From NCBI RefSeq assembly GCF_039908635.1, contig NZ_CP150918.1:1054001-1118000 (forward strand): 64,000 bases of DNA, in the 5' to 3' direction. The position numbers were made by a program, and so were the translations under genes. The notes beneath the pieces were generated by a model. The model searched no databases and had not been told where the DNA came from. It saw only the letters and a program-made list of their open reading frames with translations. Origin of the DNA: Pseudomonas purpurea (GTDB lineage: Bacteria > Pseudomonadota > Gammaproteobacteria > Pseudomonadales > Pseudomonadaceae). Within the stretch, counting starts at the first letter, position 1; the number at the start of each line of letters is the position of its first letter. Below are positions 49,967-58,507 of this stretch, in pieces.

Positions 49967-50770
49967 TCAATGCACAATCGAATTGGGAGGTAGGTGCCCG
50001 AGCCGTTCGGTCAGGCGAATGCGCTGAATCGGGTCTTCGCTGAGCAGCAGGGCATGTTCGAGGTCGTAACGCTCGGCATTGGGGCAGTCGAGCCGCTGGT
50101 ACAGGCTGGCGCGGGCCAGGTAGTCGCTGGCGCTGGCGTTGCCCAGTTCCAGCACCCGTTCGGCGTCGATCAGTGCGCCGATGTTGTCCTCGTTGGCCAG
50201 GTACAACTGGCGCAGGTTGCGCGACAACCGTTGCAGCATCTGCGCCGGTTCGGCCGTGAGCAGATGATCGGCATGGAGCAGCATGTTCGGACCGTACTGG
50301 CGTTGCAGCAGTTCACGGCAATCGCCGGGGTACAGGCGTCGGCCGCCGCACGGGTCAAGCAAATGGTCGGCGCCCGGCACCCGTAATAGAAAGTGCCCCG
50401 GAAAGTTCACTCCGACCAGCGGGATCTCCAGCCGTCGGGCCAGTTCCAGCGCGATCAACCCGAGCGCCAGGGGTTGGCCGCGCCGACGTTCCAGCACTTT
50501 GTCGAGGAGCGCGGCCTGAGGACGCAACGGCGTGTACTCGTCCTGCTGGAAGCCCAGGTCATTCATGCGCCGCAGCAAGGGCTGGCCCAACTCGCTGACT
50601 GGCAGCATCGGCAATCCGACGCTAACCCGTTGCTGCAAGTCCTTGAAGTTCGCCAGCAACGCCTCGGGCTTGACCTCGGGATCGTGTTCGGCAGCGATCC
50701 ACAGCGCAGCCTCGAAAAGCGCGGGGGGAGAGCGTTGCAGGCAGTCGAAAAATGCTTGGCGGGGTTTCAT
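49967..50770 (-). CDS. SirB1-family transglutaminase-like/TPR protein
   Basis: The 267-residue protein belongs to the SirB1 family, with a transglutaminase-like core (LERRRGQPLALGLIALELAR, VNFPGHFLLRVPGAD) and helical repeats in the C-terminal half (LNRNLRQLY-like, EHALLLSEDPIQRIRL). The catalytic Cys-His-Asp triad of active transglutaminases is not obvious: a His is in PGHFL and an Asp in LLDPCGG. Function is unknown. The ATG at 50770 follows GGAGA. Confidence 0.82.
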   Translation of the reverse strand: MKPRQAFFDCLQRSPPALFEAALWIAAEHDPEVKPEALLANFKDLQQRVSVGLPMLPVSELGQPLLRRMNDLGFQQDEYTPLRPQAALLDKVLERRRGQPLALGLIALELARRLEIPLVGVNFPGHFLLRVPGADHLLDPCGGRRLYPGDCRELLQRQYGPNMLLHADHLLTAEPAQMLQRLSRNLRQLYLANEDNIGALIDAERVLELGNASASDYLARASLYQRLDCPNAERYDLEHALLLSEDPIQRIRLTERLGHLPPNSIVH

Positions 50771-50953
50771 CAAAATCTCCGGCGAATGCCTCGTTTTAGC
50801 CCCGTGGCCGGCATTCGTCCAGTGCCGGACATAGCGTGTTGCAGGTTATGTCTTAAAGCCTGAACCGGTGGGCGGCTTATGCCCGCGCGCTCCAGCAATA
50901 TTTTGGCGCACGCCTATACTGGCGACTACAAGAAGTGTTTCGAGGGCCTTACG

Positions 50954-51973
50954 ATGTTCGCTCTCATGCAAAGCACTCGCCTTGAATCGCTGCACCTGAG
51001 CGTTGATCCGGTCACGGGGTTGAAGGCGGTGATTGCCATTCATTGCAGCCGTCTGGGGCCCGCCCTGGGAGGTTGCCGTTACCTTGCCTATCCAGACGAC
51101 GAAAGCGCCGTCATGGACGCTATGCGCCTGGCCCAGGGCATGAGCTACAAGGCCGCACTGGCCGGCCTGCCTCAGGGCGGCGGCGTGGCGGTGATTATTC
51201 GCCCGCCTCACGTCGAAAACCGCGGGGCCCTGTTCGAAGCGTTTGGCCGCTGTGTCGAACAGCTCGACGGTCGCTACATCACGGCCATCGACAGCGGCAC
51301 GTCGGTTGCCGACATGGACTGCATCGCCCAACAAACCCAGCATGTCACCAGCACCACGGCGTCGGGCGATCCGTCGCCGCATTCGGCCATGGGCGTGTTT
51401 GCCGGTATCCGTGCCACGGCCATGGCGCGTCTGGGCAGCGACAACCTGGAAGGGTTGCGCGTGGCGATCCAGGGCCTGGGCAATGTCGGTTTCGCCCTCG
51501 CCGAACAGCTGCACGCGGCGGGCGCCGAGTTGCTGGTCAGTGACATCGACCACGGCAAAGTCCAGTTGGCCATGGAACAACTGGGCGCGCACCCGATTGC
51601 CAACGAAGCGCTGCTCAGTACTCCGTGTGACATCCTCGCGCCGTGCGGCTTGGGCGGCGTGCTCAACAGCCACAGCGTCACGCAGTTGCGTTGCTCGGCG
51701 GTGGCCGGTTCGGCCAACAATCAACTGACCAACCTGCATGTTGCCGATCAACTGGAGAATCGCGGGATTCTGTATGCGCCGGACTACGTGATCAATTCCG
51801 GCGGGCTGATTTATGTCTCGCTCAAACACCGTGGCGAGGACTTGCCGACCATCACCGCACACCTTTCGAAGATCAGCTCGCGGCTGACCGAAGTATTCGC
51901 CCACGCCCAGGCTGAAAAGCGTTCACCGGCCCGCGTCGCGGACGACCTGGCGGAACGCGTGCTGTATCGCTGA
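50954..51973 (+). CDS. Leucine dehydrogenase-like protein, catalytic lysine missing
   Basis: The 339-residue protein matches leucine/phenylalanine/valine dehydrogenases. Substrate lysine Lys66 is in GMSYKAALAG, Asp113 in DSGTSVADMD, and the NAD motif in GLGNVGFALAEQL. The catalytic lysine of the GGGK motif, expected 12 residues after Lys66, is Val78 (LPQGGGVAV). The change AAG to GTG needs two base changes, so it is hard to explain as a single error. It precedes the 2-oxoacid dehydrogenase genes, as leucine dehydrogenase genes often do, which would pass branched-chain 2-oxoacids on. The ATG at 50954 follows GAGGG. Confidence 0.85.
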   Translation: MFALMQSTRLESLHLSVDPVTGLKAVIAIHCSRLGPALGGCRYLAYPDDESAVMDAMRLAQGMSYKAALAGLPQGGGVAVIIRPPHVENRGALFEAFGRCVEQLDGRYITAIDSGTSVADMDCIAQQTQHVTSTTASGDPSPHSAMGVFAGIRATAMARLGSDNLEGLRVAIQGLGNVGFALAEQLHAAGAELLVSDIDHGKVQLAMEQLGAHPIANEALLSTPCDILAPCGLGGVLNSHSVTQLRCSAVAGSANNQLTNLHVADQLENRGILYAPDYVINSGGLIYVSLKHRGEDLPTITAHLSKISSRLTEVFAHAQAEKRSPARVADDLAERVLYR

Positions 51974-52076
51974 AGGAGCGCCGGCCCGACCCGGCAAGCG
52001 TGCTCCCCCGGAGCCTTGCGCCACAAGCGCGGGGCTCAACCACTGCACGCGTATCCGGCGTGCCAGGAGCCCTGTG

Positions 52077-53171
52077 ATGCCCCACAAGGTGGAGCTGTCC
52101 TATACCCGTTTTTTATCCCCCGATGGCCAGTTGCTCGGCGATTTGCCGTCCTGGGCCGATGACTTCAATACCTTGACCCGCCTCTATCGGCAGATGGTGC
52201 TGACCCGTCTGTTCGACCAGAAAGCCGTGGCCCTGCAACGCACCGGGCGCATCGGCACCTACGCGCCCACCCTCGGCCAGGAAGCGATTGGCGTGGCGCT
52301 CGGCAGCCTGATGCACCGTGAAGACGTGCTGGTGCCGTACTACCGCGACACCGCCGTGCAATTGATGCGCGGGGTGCGCATGGAGGAGATTCTGTTGTAT
52401 TGGGGCGGTGACGAGCGCGGCAGCGACTTTGCCGACCCGGCGGCGGCCGAGGACTTCCCGATCTGTGTACCGATTGCCACCCAGGCGCTGCATGCCTGCG
52501 GGGTGGCCAGTGCGTTCAAGATTCGCGGCGAACACCGGGTGGCCGTGACCACCTGCGGCGATGGCGCCACCAGCAAGGGCGATTTCCTTGAAGCGCTGAA
52601 CGTCGCCGGGGCATGGCAGTTGCCAGTGGTGTTCGTGGTCAACAACAACCAGTGGGCGATCTCGGTGCCACGGCGGATTCAGTGCGGCGCGCCGACCCTG
52701 GCACAGAAAGCCGTCGGCGCCGGGTTCCATGGCGAACAGGTCGACGGCAACGACATGCTCGCGGTCTATGACCGGATGCACTGCGCCCTTGAACGTGCGC
52801 GTCACGGCAAAGGCCCGGTGTTGCTCGAATGCTTGAGCTATCGTCTCGGCGATCACACCACGGCGGACGATGCGACACGCTACCGGCCGGCCGATGAGGT
52901 GAAGCAGGCCTGGCTCGAAGAGCCGATCAAACGCCTGCAACGGTTTCTGGTGGGACAGGGCGTGTGGGACGAGGGGCGCGAACAGGCGCTGATCGCCGAG
53001 TGCCAAGGGCAGGTGCAAGTGGCGGTGGATCACTTTGAGGCCGCCGGCCTTCAGCCTCCCGGGTCGGTGATGGATCACGTGTATGCCCAATGGCCGCACG
53101 CCCTGGCCGAGCAGCGCGAGTGGCTGCTTGAACGTGCGGTGCGGCACGCGGGAGGGGCCGAGCATGAGTAA
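52077..53171 (+). CDS. 2-Oxoacid dehydrogenase E1 alpha subunit (branched-chain type)
   Basis: The 364-residue subunit has the thiamine diphosphate motif GDGATSKGDFLEALN to NNNQWAISVP, and the start of the family LFDQKAVALQRTGRIGTYAP. The N-terminal region and phosphorylation-loop-like SYRLGDHTTADDATRYR place it in the BCKDH/PDH E1 alpha family. AGGAG at 52065 supports the ATG at 52077. Its end overlaps the E1 beta gene by eight bases. Likely substrates are branched-chain 2-oxoacids, by neighbourhood to the leucine-dehydrogenase-like gene. Confidence 0.88.
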   Translation: MPHKVELSYTRFLSPDGQLLGDLPSWADDFNTLTRLYRQMVLTRLFDQKAVALQRTGRIGTYAPTLGQEAIGVALGSLMHREDVLVPYYRDTAVQLMRGVRMEEILLYWGGDERGSDFADPAAAEDFPICVPIATQALHACGVASAFKIRGEHRVAVTTCGDGATSKGDFLEALNVAGAWQLPVVFVVNNNQWAISVPRRIQCGAPTLAQKAVGAGFHGEQVDGNDMLAVYDRMHCALERARHGKGPVLLECLSYRLGDHTTADDATRYRPADEVKQAWLEEPIKRLQRFLVGQGVWDEGREQALIAECQGQVQVAVDHFEAAGLQPPGSVMDHVYAQWPHALAEQREWLLERAVRHAGGAEHE

Positions 53172-54153
53172 CGGCAAGGCGACGTTGCTGGAGGCGGTCA
53201 ACCTGGCGTTGCACCGGGCCATGCGCGAGGACGAAAACGTCATTGTGCTGGGTGAAGACGTGGGCGTGAACGGCGGTGTCTTTCGCGCCACCCTGGGGCT
53301 GCGCGACAGTTTCGGCTTCAAACGGGTGATTGACACGCCGCTGGCCGAAACCATGCTCGGCGGGCTGGTGGTGGGCATGGCGGCGCAGGGTTTGAAACCG
53401 GTGCTGGAAATCCAGTTCATGGGCTTCATCTACGCCGCCATGGAACACCTGGTGTCCCACGCCAGCCGCATGCGCAACCGCACACGCGGACGCATCACCT
53501 GCCCGATGGTGTTGCGCACGCCGATGGGCGCAGGGATTCGCGCACCGGAACATCACAGCGAAAGCACCGAGGCATTGTTTGCGCACATTCCCGGATTGCG
53601 TGTGCTGATCCCTTCTTCACCGGCACGGGCTTATGGCCTGTTACTGGCAGCCATCGACGACCCGGACCCGGTGGTTTTCCTTGAGCCGACGCGGCTCTAC
53701 CGAATGAATCCACAGCCGTTGAGCGACGACGGCAAACGCCTGCCGCTCGATACCTGCTTCACCTTGCGCGAAGGCAGCGATATCACCCTGATCAGTTGGG
53801 GCGCGAGTGTCCTGGAAACCTTGCAGGCGGCCGACGTACTGGCCGAGCGCGGCGTATCGGCGGAGGTCATCGATGTGGCCTGTATCAAGCCTCTGGACCT
53901 CGACACCCTTGAAGCGTCAGTGCGCAAGACCGGCCGCTGCGTGATCGTCCACGAAGCGCCGCGCACCTGCGGGGTCGGCGCGGAAATCGCCGCCAGTCTC
54001 TATGAACGGGCACTGCTCGATCTGCAGGCACCGATTCTGCGGGTCACCGCGCCGGACATTCCGCCACCGCTGTATCGGCTGGAGTCGCTGTACATGCCGA
54101 GCGTCGAAGACATTCTGGATGCTTGCGACAGCGTGTTGCTGCACCACTTCTAA
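53164..54153 (+). CDS. 2-Oxoacid dehydrogenase E1 beta subunit
   Basis: The 329-residue subunit begins MSNGKATLLEAVNLALHRAM, shows the E1 beta features GEDVGVNGGVFRAT, DTPLAETMLGG, and ends with the transketolase C-terminal half (VHEAPRTCGVGAEIAAS). It overlaps the E1 alpha stop by eight bases and is 28 bases upstream of E2. Confidence 0.9.
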   Translation: MSNGKATLLEAVNLALHRAMREDENVIVLGEDVGVNGGVFRATLGLRDSFGFKRVIDTPLAETMLGGLVVGMAAQGLKPVLEIQFMGFIYAAMEHLVSHASRMRNRTRGRITCPMVLRTPMGAGIRAPEHHSESTEALFAHIPGLRVLIPSSPARAYGLLLAAIDDPDPVVFLEPTRLYRMNPQPLSDDGKRLPLDTCFTLREGSDITLISWGASVLETLQAADVLAERGVSAEVIDVACIKPLDLDTLEASVRKTGRCVIVHEAPRTCGVGAEIAASLYERALLDLQAPILRVTAPDIPPPLYRLESLYMPSVEDILDACDSVLLHHF

Positions 54154-54181
54154 AGAGGCGCCTGAAGCGTGGGAGGCTGCG

Positions 54182-55291
54182 ATGAAATATTTCAAACTGC
54201 CAGACTTGGGTGAAGGCCTGCAAGAAGCGGAAATCGTCGAGTGGCACGTCAAGGTTGGCGACACGGTGAAGGCCGATCAGTTGCTGGTCTCGGTGGAAAC
54301 CGCCAAGGCGCTGGTGGACATTCCGGCACCTTACGACGGTGTGGTGGCCAGGACCTACGGCGACGCCGGTGACATTCTGCATGTCGGTGAGCCGTTGCTC
54401 GGTTACGAAGGCGAAGCGGACGCCGGCACGGTGGTGGGCCGGCTCGAGGGCGGTGGCGGCACCCAGGACGACCGGTTTTTTATCGGCGCGGCACCGTCGA
54501 CCCGCGAACACCTGAGCCCCCGTGCAACGCCCGCCGTGCGGCAACTGGCGCGGCAATTGGGCGTCGACTTGAGTGCACTCGCAGACGTCGGTCATGACGG
54601 GCCGATTACCCGCAGCGACGTCGAACGGGCATCGCAAACCGCTCGTGACACGTTCGGTGGGGAGAAGCTGCGCGGAGTGCGCCGCAGCATGGCGCTGAAC
54701 ATGGCCAGGTCCCACGCCGAAGTGGTGCCGGTGACGATCTTCGCCGATGCCGATTTGCATCGCTGGGGCCGTGCGCGTGAACCGCTGATTCGCCTGGCCA
54801 AAGCGTTGGCATCGGCGTGTGCCGTGGAACCGGTGCTCAACAGCGGTTTTGATGGCTCGTCGCTGTCGATCAAACACCATGACACGCTGGACCTGGGCAT
54901 TGCCGTGGACACACCCGACGGCTTGTTTGTGCCGGTGCTGCGCGATGTTGGCAATCGTTCATCCGCGGACCTGAAAGAAGGCGTGACCCGTTTACGCGCC
55001 GACGTGCAGGCGCGTTCGATCCCGGCCAAGGAGATGATGGGCGCGACCCTGACCTTGTCGAATTTCGGCACCCTGTTCGGGCGTTACGCGAACCCGGTGG
55101 TAGTGCCGCCGCAAGTGGCGATCCTGGCCGCCGGGGTGATTCGCGAAGAGCCGGTGGCGGTGGACGGCAAGGTGCTGGTGCATCCAATGCTGCCGCTGTC
55201 CCTGACCTTCGATCACCGGGTGGTGACGGGCGGGGAGGCGGCACGGTTCTTCAAGGCGTTGGTCGAGGCGCTGGAGCAGCCCGAGCTTTGA
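54182..55291 (+). CDS. 2-Oxoacid dehydrogenase E2 (dihydrolipoamide acyltransferase)
   Basis: The 369-residue E2 has one lipoyl domain (lipoyl Lys in SVETAKALVD near residue 43), a peripheral-subunit-binding domain (about 115-150, ATPAVRQLARQLGVDLSAL), and a catalytic domain. The usual HxxxDG motif is DHRVVTGG here, with Thr for Asp. Other E2 proteins of this subtype show this reading, as far as I recall. There is no E3 gene (lpd) next to it, so a common dihydrolipoamide dehydrogenase from elsewhere would be used. GGGAGG precedes the ATG. Confidence 0.88.
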   Translation: MKYFKLPDLGEGLQEAEIVEWHVKVGDTVKADQLLVSVETAKALVDIPAPYDGVVARTYGDAGDILHVGEPLLGYEGEADAGTVVGRLEGGGGTQDDRFFIGAAPSTREHLSPRATPAVRQLARQLGVDLSALADVGHDGPITRSDVERASQTARDTFGGEKLRGVRRSMALNMARSHAEVVPVTIFADADLHRWGRAREPLIRLAKALASACAVEPVLNSGFDGSSLSIKHHDTLDLGIAVDTPDGLFVPVLRDVGNRSSADLKEGVTRLRADVQARSIPAKEMMGATLTLSNFGTLFGRYANPVVVPPQVAILAAGVIREEPVAVDGKVLVHPMLPLSLTFDHRVVTGGEAARFFKALVEALEQPEL

Positions 55292-55308
55292 AACCCAGGC
55301 ATGAAAAA

Positions 55309-55333
55309 GGCCCTGAGTCCGGGACTCAGGGCC
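55309..55333 (-). terminator. Intrinsic terminator after yebG
   Basis: GGCCCTGAGT and ACTCAGGGCC form a 10-base stem with a short loop. Five A precede it on the plus strand, so the T run is at the end of the minus-strand yebG transcript. It may also end the E2 operon weakly from the other side. Confidence 0.85.
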
Positions 55334-55352
55334 TATTCAATTCGCGCGTTGC

Positions 55353-55685
55353 TTACTTGGCTTGCTTCGCTGCCTTCGCAGGCTTGGTCGGCTCGGCAGG
55401 CTCATCCGATTCAGTGGCTTCAACGGCTTCAGTCGGCACATTGAGCAATTCTGAAAGGGCGTCTGGCTGGCTCTTGAACGCCTTGGCGAACACATCGCGG
55501 TTTTTCGCCATGTAGATCCCGGCTTCTTCCACTTGCTGTTCAGTCAGGGACGGAACGGCTTTTTGCAACACTTCAGCCAGCAATTCGGCCAGCTCGAGCA
55601 TTTTGTCATGACGGTCAGCTTCGGCTTTATCCATGAACAAGCGCTCCAGATCTCGGCTGCTGCGGTATACCACTTCGACGGCCAT
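55353..55685 (-). CDS. yebG: YebG-family SOS-induced protein
   Basis: YebG is a small DNA-damage-inducible protein of unclear biochemical role. The 110-residue protein starts MAVEVVYRSSRDLERLFMDK and has the core ADRHDKMLELAELLAEVL and AGIYMAKNRDVFAKAF. The C-terminus (EATESDEPAEPTKPAKAAKQ) is acidic then alanine- and lysine-rich, longer than in E. coli. A perfect LexA box lies 44 bases upstream of the ATG. Confidence 0.93.
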   Translation of the reverse strand: MAVEVVYRSSRDLERLFMDKAEADRHDKMLELAELLAEVLQKAVPSLTEQQVEEAGIYMAKNRDVFAKAFKSQPDALSELLNVPTEAVEATESDEPAEPTKPAKAAKQAK

Positions 55686-55728
55686 TCACCACCTCACATG
55701 CCTTCACATTGGTTGTCGTTTGCGACTA

Positions 55729-55744
55729 CTGTATTTATATACAG
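55729..55744. promoter_or_regulatory. LexA (SOS) box
   Basis: CTGTATTTATATACAG matches the gammaproteobacterial LexA consensus CTG-TATATATA-CAG closely and is an inverted repeat. It is upstream of yebG, so yebG should be LexA repressed. The 287-base gap also contains the psiE upstream region. Confidence 0.93.
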
Positions 55745-55971
55745 CTAAAAGGATAAGCGAATCCCGGCGCTTTGGGTAGTGGCTTTTTAATGTAGACCGA
55801 ATTCAGGGTTTGTCAGCATGATCGCGATGGGGCCGCCAAAGCACCACAGAAGTGTCCAGTAACACTCCACAACCATCTCACCCAACAGCCGCTGGCCTTT
55901 TTTCTGCATGCAGAACAACCGTCACGTCAAAACCGCATGATTCGGTCACATCGACCTAAGGAAGTACCACT

Positions 55972-56472
55972 GTGAAAATCAATTGGGCCGAGAACCTTCG
56001 CCAGAACGTCCATCAGTTGGCCGAGTCACTGGGCAATCTCTTCGTCGAGACCTTCCACTACCTGGCGTTGTTTGCCATTGGTGCGGTCACCGCGTGGGCG
56101 GCGGTGATGGAATTTTTGCAGATGATCGAAGCCGGACACATCAAAATCGATGACATTTTACTGTTGTTCATCTATCTGGAGCTGGGGGCGATGGTCGGGA
56201 TTTACTTCAAGACCAACCACATGCCCGTGCGTTTTCTGATCTACGTGGCGATCACCGCGCTGACCCGTCTGCTGATCTCCAACGTTTCGCACCACAACCC
56301 GCCGGACATCGGGATTATTTACCTGTGCGGCGGGATTCTGCTGTTGGCGTTTGCGATTCTGGTGGTGCGCTACGCCTCTTCGCAATTTCCGTCGGTGAAG
56401 ATCGAACACCCGCAACGCAAGGTCGGCGCGGGTTCCAGCGAGCACCCGGAAGTCGAGAAGGGTGAAATTTAA
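55972..56472 (+). CDS. Phosphate-starvation-inducible PsiE-family membrane protein
   Basis: The 166-residue protein has four hydrophobic segments (ALFAIGAVTAWAAVMEFL, ILLLFIYLELGAMVGIYF, FLIYVAITALTRLLI, GIIYLCGGILLLAFAILVV) and an intracellular tail. It matches the PsiE family. GTG start at 55972 with AAGGAAG upstream. Its stop region overlaps the convergent DUF3509 gene by four bases. Confidence 0.85.
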   Translation: MKINWAENLRQNVHQLAESLGNLFVETFHYLALFAIGAVTAWAAVMEFLQMIEAGHIKIDDILLLFIYLELGAMVGIYFKTNHMPVRFLIYVAITALTRLLISNVSHHNPPDIGIIYLCGGILLLAFAILVVRYASSQFPSVKIEHPQRKVGAGSSEHPEVEKGEI

Positions 56473-56786
56473 AGCCTGGCAGGCAAGGGCTGTCGCCCCT
56501 TGAGTGACGGTGGTGGCAGCTTGAGGCTGTCGCCGTCGGTCATGGCTTCGAGGATTGCCACGGCGCTGTGACCCTGTTCGATGGCAATGCCAAATTGAAC
56601 ACTTTGCACCAGCCGTTTCAGGCGTTGCGGGTCATTGCGTTGCTCGGGGCTGATCATCCGTTTGGCGACGATTCGCCCGGCGTTGGAGAGGGTCAGCATG
56701 ATGCTGCCGTCGAGGCCCTGAATGCTCAGGTTGATCTGATAGTCCGGCGCAAACGTGTCGGTAATCAGTTGGAAAGGGTTGTCCAT
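56469..56786 (-). CDS. DUF3509 protein
   Basis: The 105-residue protein matches the Pseudomonas DUF3509 family: MDNPFQLITDTFAPDYQINL, LDGSIMLTLSNAGRIVAKR and ISPEQRNDPQRLKRLVQSV. No signal peptide or membrane segment is seen. Function is unknown. It is convergent with psiE. Confidence 0.85.
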   Translation of the reverse strand: MDNPFQLITDTFAPDYQINLSIQGLDGSIMLTLSNAGRIVAKRMISPEQRNDPQRLKRLVQSVQFGIAIEQGHSAVAILEAMTDGDSLKLPPPSLKGRQPLPARL

Positions 56787-56960
56787 AATGCGTCACCGCC
56801 TGATTGGATCGTGCAGTCATTGACCGGCCGTGATCGGGATTGGTTCGGTTTTCCAGACCGTCGGCAGGCCGTTCGCTGAGGTTTCACTAACGTCCGTATT
56901 CCTCAAGTCTGACGAAGCAAGGGGCATGCCGGTCCTGCTTTGGGTCAATAAACAGGCAAT

Positions 56961-56992
56961 AAAAAGGCGGGCACCGAGTGGCCCGCCTTTTT
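56961..56992 (-). terminator. Intrinsic terminator of the serine permease gene
   Basis: GGCGGGC and GCCCGCC pair around eight bases, with five A before and five T after. It is 15 bases after the stop of the minus-strand permease gene and so is its terminator. Confidence 0.9.
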
Positions 56993-57007
56993 CATTCATG
57001 GTCCTTT

Positions 57008-58300
57008 TCAGGGCATGACGGAGTAGATGATCGCTGACAGTGCGATCAGGCCGATCAGCACCACGAACACGTTTGAGGCTTGCCCCGAATACTGGCGCAA
57101 CGACGGCACGCGACGGATCGCGTACATCGGCATCAGGAACAGCAGGCAGGCGATGACCGGCCCACCGAGGGTTTCGATCATGCCCAGGATGCTCGGGTTG
57201 AAGGTCGCCACGGCCCAGCAACTGAGGATCATGAACAGCGCGGTGGCGCGGTTCAGCCAGCTCGCCGACATCACCCGGCCACGGCCGCGCAGGCTTTTCA
57301 CGATCAGGCCCTGAAAACCTTCGCTGGCACCGATGTAATGGCCGAGGAAGGATTTGGTGATGGCCACCAACGCAATCAACGGCGCGGCATAGGCAATGAC
57401 CGGGGTCTGGAAGTGGTTGGCCAGGTACGACAGGATCGAGATGTTCTGCGCCTTGGCGGCGGCCAGGTCGGCCGGCGACAGGGCCAGTACGCAACTGAAG
57501 CAGAAGAACATCACCGTCAGCACCATCATGGTGTGGGCAACCGCGAGGATCCCGCTGCTTTTTGATTCGGCCTGAGCGCCGTAACGCTGCTTCTGGTCAA
57601 CCGCGAACGCCGAAATGATCGGCGAGTGGTTGAACGAGAACACCATCACCGGGATCGCCAGCCACAGGGTCTTGAAGAACAGCGGCAGCGGCATGCCTTC
57701 ACTGGCCGAGGCGAAGAACGCGCCGTTCCAGTTCGGAATCAGGCTCACGCCCAGCAACAGCAACGCGGCGACAAACGGATACACCAGCACGCTCATGGCC
57801 TTGACGATCACGCCCTGGCCACAACGCACGATGGCCATCAGGCCGAGGATCAGCGCCAGCGACAGCACCGCGCGTGGCGGCGTGGCGATGTGCAACTGGT
57901 GTTCCATGAAGCTGGTCAGGGTATTGGTCAGCGCCACGCTGTACACCAGCAGGATCGGGAAGATCGCAAAGAAGTACAGCAGGGTGATCAGCTTGCCCGC
58001 GCCAATGCCGAAGTGTTCTTCGACCACTTCGGTGATATCCCCGGAGCGCCCGGACAGCACGAAGCGGGTCAGGCCACGGTGAGCGAAGAAGGTCATCGGA
58101 AAGGCCAGCAGCGCCAGCACCAGCAATGGCCAGAAACCGCCGACACCGGCGTTGATCGGCAGGAACAGCGTGCCTGCACCAATCGCGGTGCCGTAGAGGC
58201 CGAGCATCCAGGTGGTGTCGTGTTTACTCCAGCGTGTTGCGGTGTCGCGGGTCAGGTCTACAGCAGGATTTTCAGCAGCAGGTGTACGTACATCGGTCAT
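57008..58300 (-). CDS. Serine/threonine permease, HAAAP family (SdaC-like)
   Basis: The 430-residue protein has about eleven hydrophobic segments and typical HAAAP motifs (WMLGLYGTAIGAGTLFLPIN near the start, VFSFNHSPIISAF, KSFLGHYIGASEG). By family and neighbourhood (L-serine deaminase gene upstream) it should import L-serine with protons. The ATG at 58300 (MTDVRTPAAEN) follows GAGG. It is downstream of sdaA, with a structured repeat in between. Confidence 0.9.
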   Translation of the reverse strand: MTDVRTPAAENPAVDLTRDTATRWSKHDTTWMLGLYGTAIGAGTLFLPINAGVGGFWPLLVLALLAFPMTFFAHRGLTRFVLSGRSGDITEVVEEHFGIGAGKLITLLYFFAIFPILLVYSVALTNTLTSFMEHQLHIATPPRAVLSLALILGLMAIVRCGQGVIVKAMSVLVYPFVAALLLLGVSLIPNWNGAFFASASEGMPLPLFFKTLWLAIPVMVFSFNHSPIISAFAVDQKQRYGAQAESKSSGILAVAHTMMVLTVMFFCFSCVLALSPADLAAAKAQNISILSYLANHFQTPVIAYAAPLIALVAITKSFLGHYIGASEGFQGLIVKSLRGRGRVMSASWLNRATALFMILSCWAVATFNPSILGMIETLGGPVIACLLFLMPMYAIRRVPSLRQYSGQASNVFVVLIGLIALSAIIYSVMP

Positions 58301-58341
58301 CGGTATTGCCTCGTTATTGTTCTTGCTCGGGCTCACGTTGG

Positions 58342-58483
58342 ACAGACCGTTTGAAACTACTGCACTCGGCAATACTGCGTTAAAAACAGGCTCGGAATGC
58401 TCATTTACAGCCAGTAAACTCCGCTTCCTCGCCTGTTTTTGCCTTGTCTTGCCTTCGCTCGCTACGTTTCAAACGGCCTGTCA
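58342..58483. repeat. Structured dispersed repeat, copy A
   Basis: A 142-base imperfect palindrome. Outer arms GACAGACCGTTTGAAAC (58342-58358) and GTTTCAAACGGCCTGTC (58467-58483) pair. Inside lies a core (58376-58447) with AAAAACAGGC/GCCTGTTTTT and a central TTTAC/GTAAA hairpin. The core is nearly identical to copy B at 63515-63662, but the outer arms differ in sequence while still pairing. It lies between sdaA and its permease gene. Confidence 0.85.
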
Positions 58484-58507
58484 GGGGCAGTCGTCAAGGA
58501 ATGCTCG

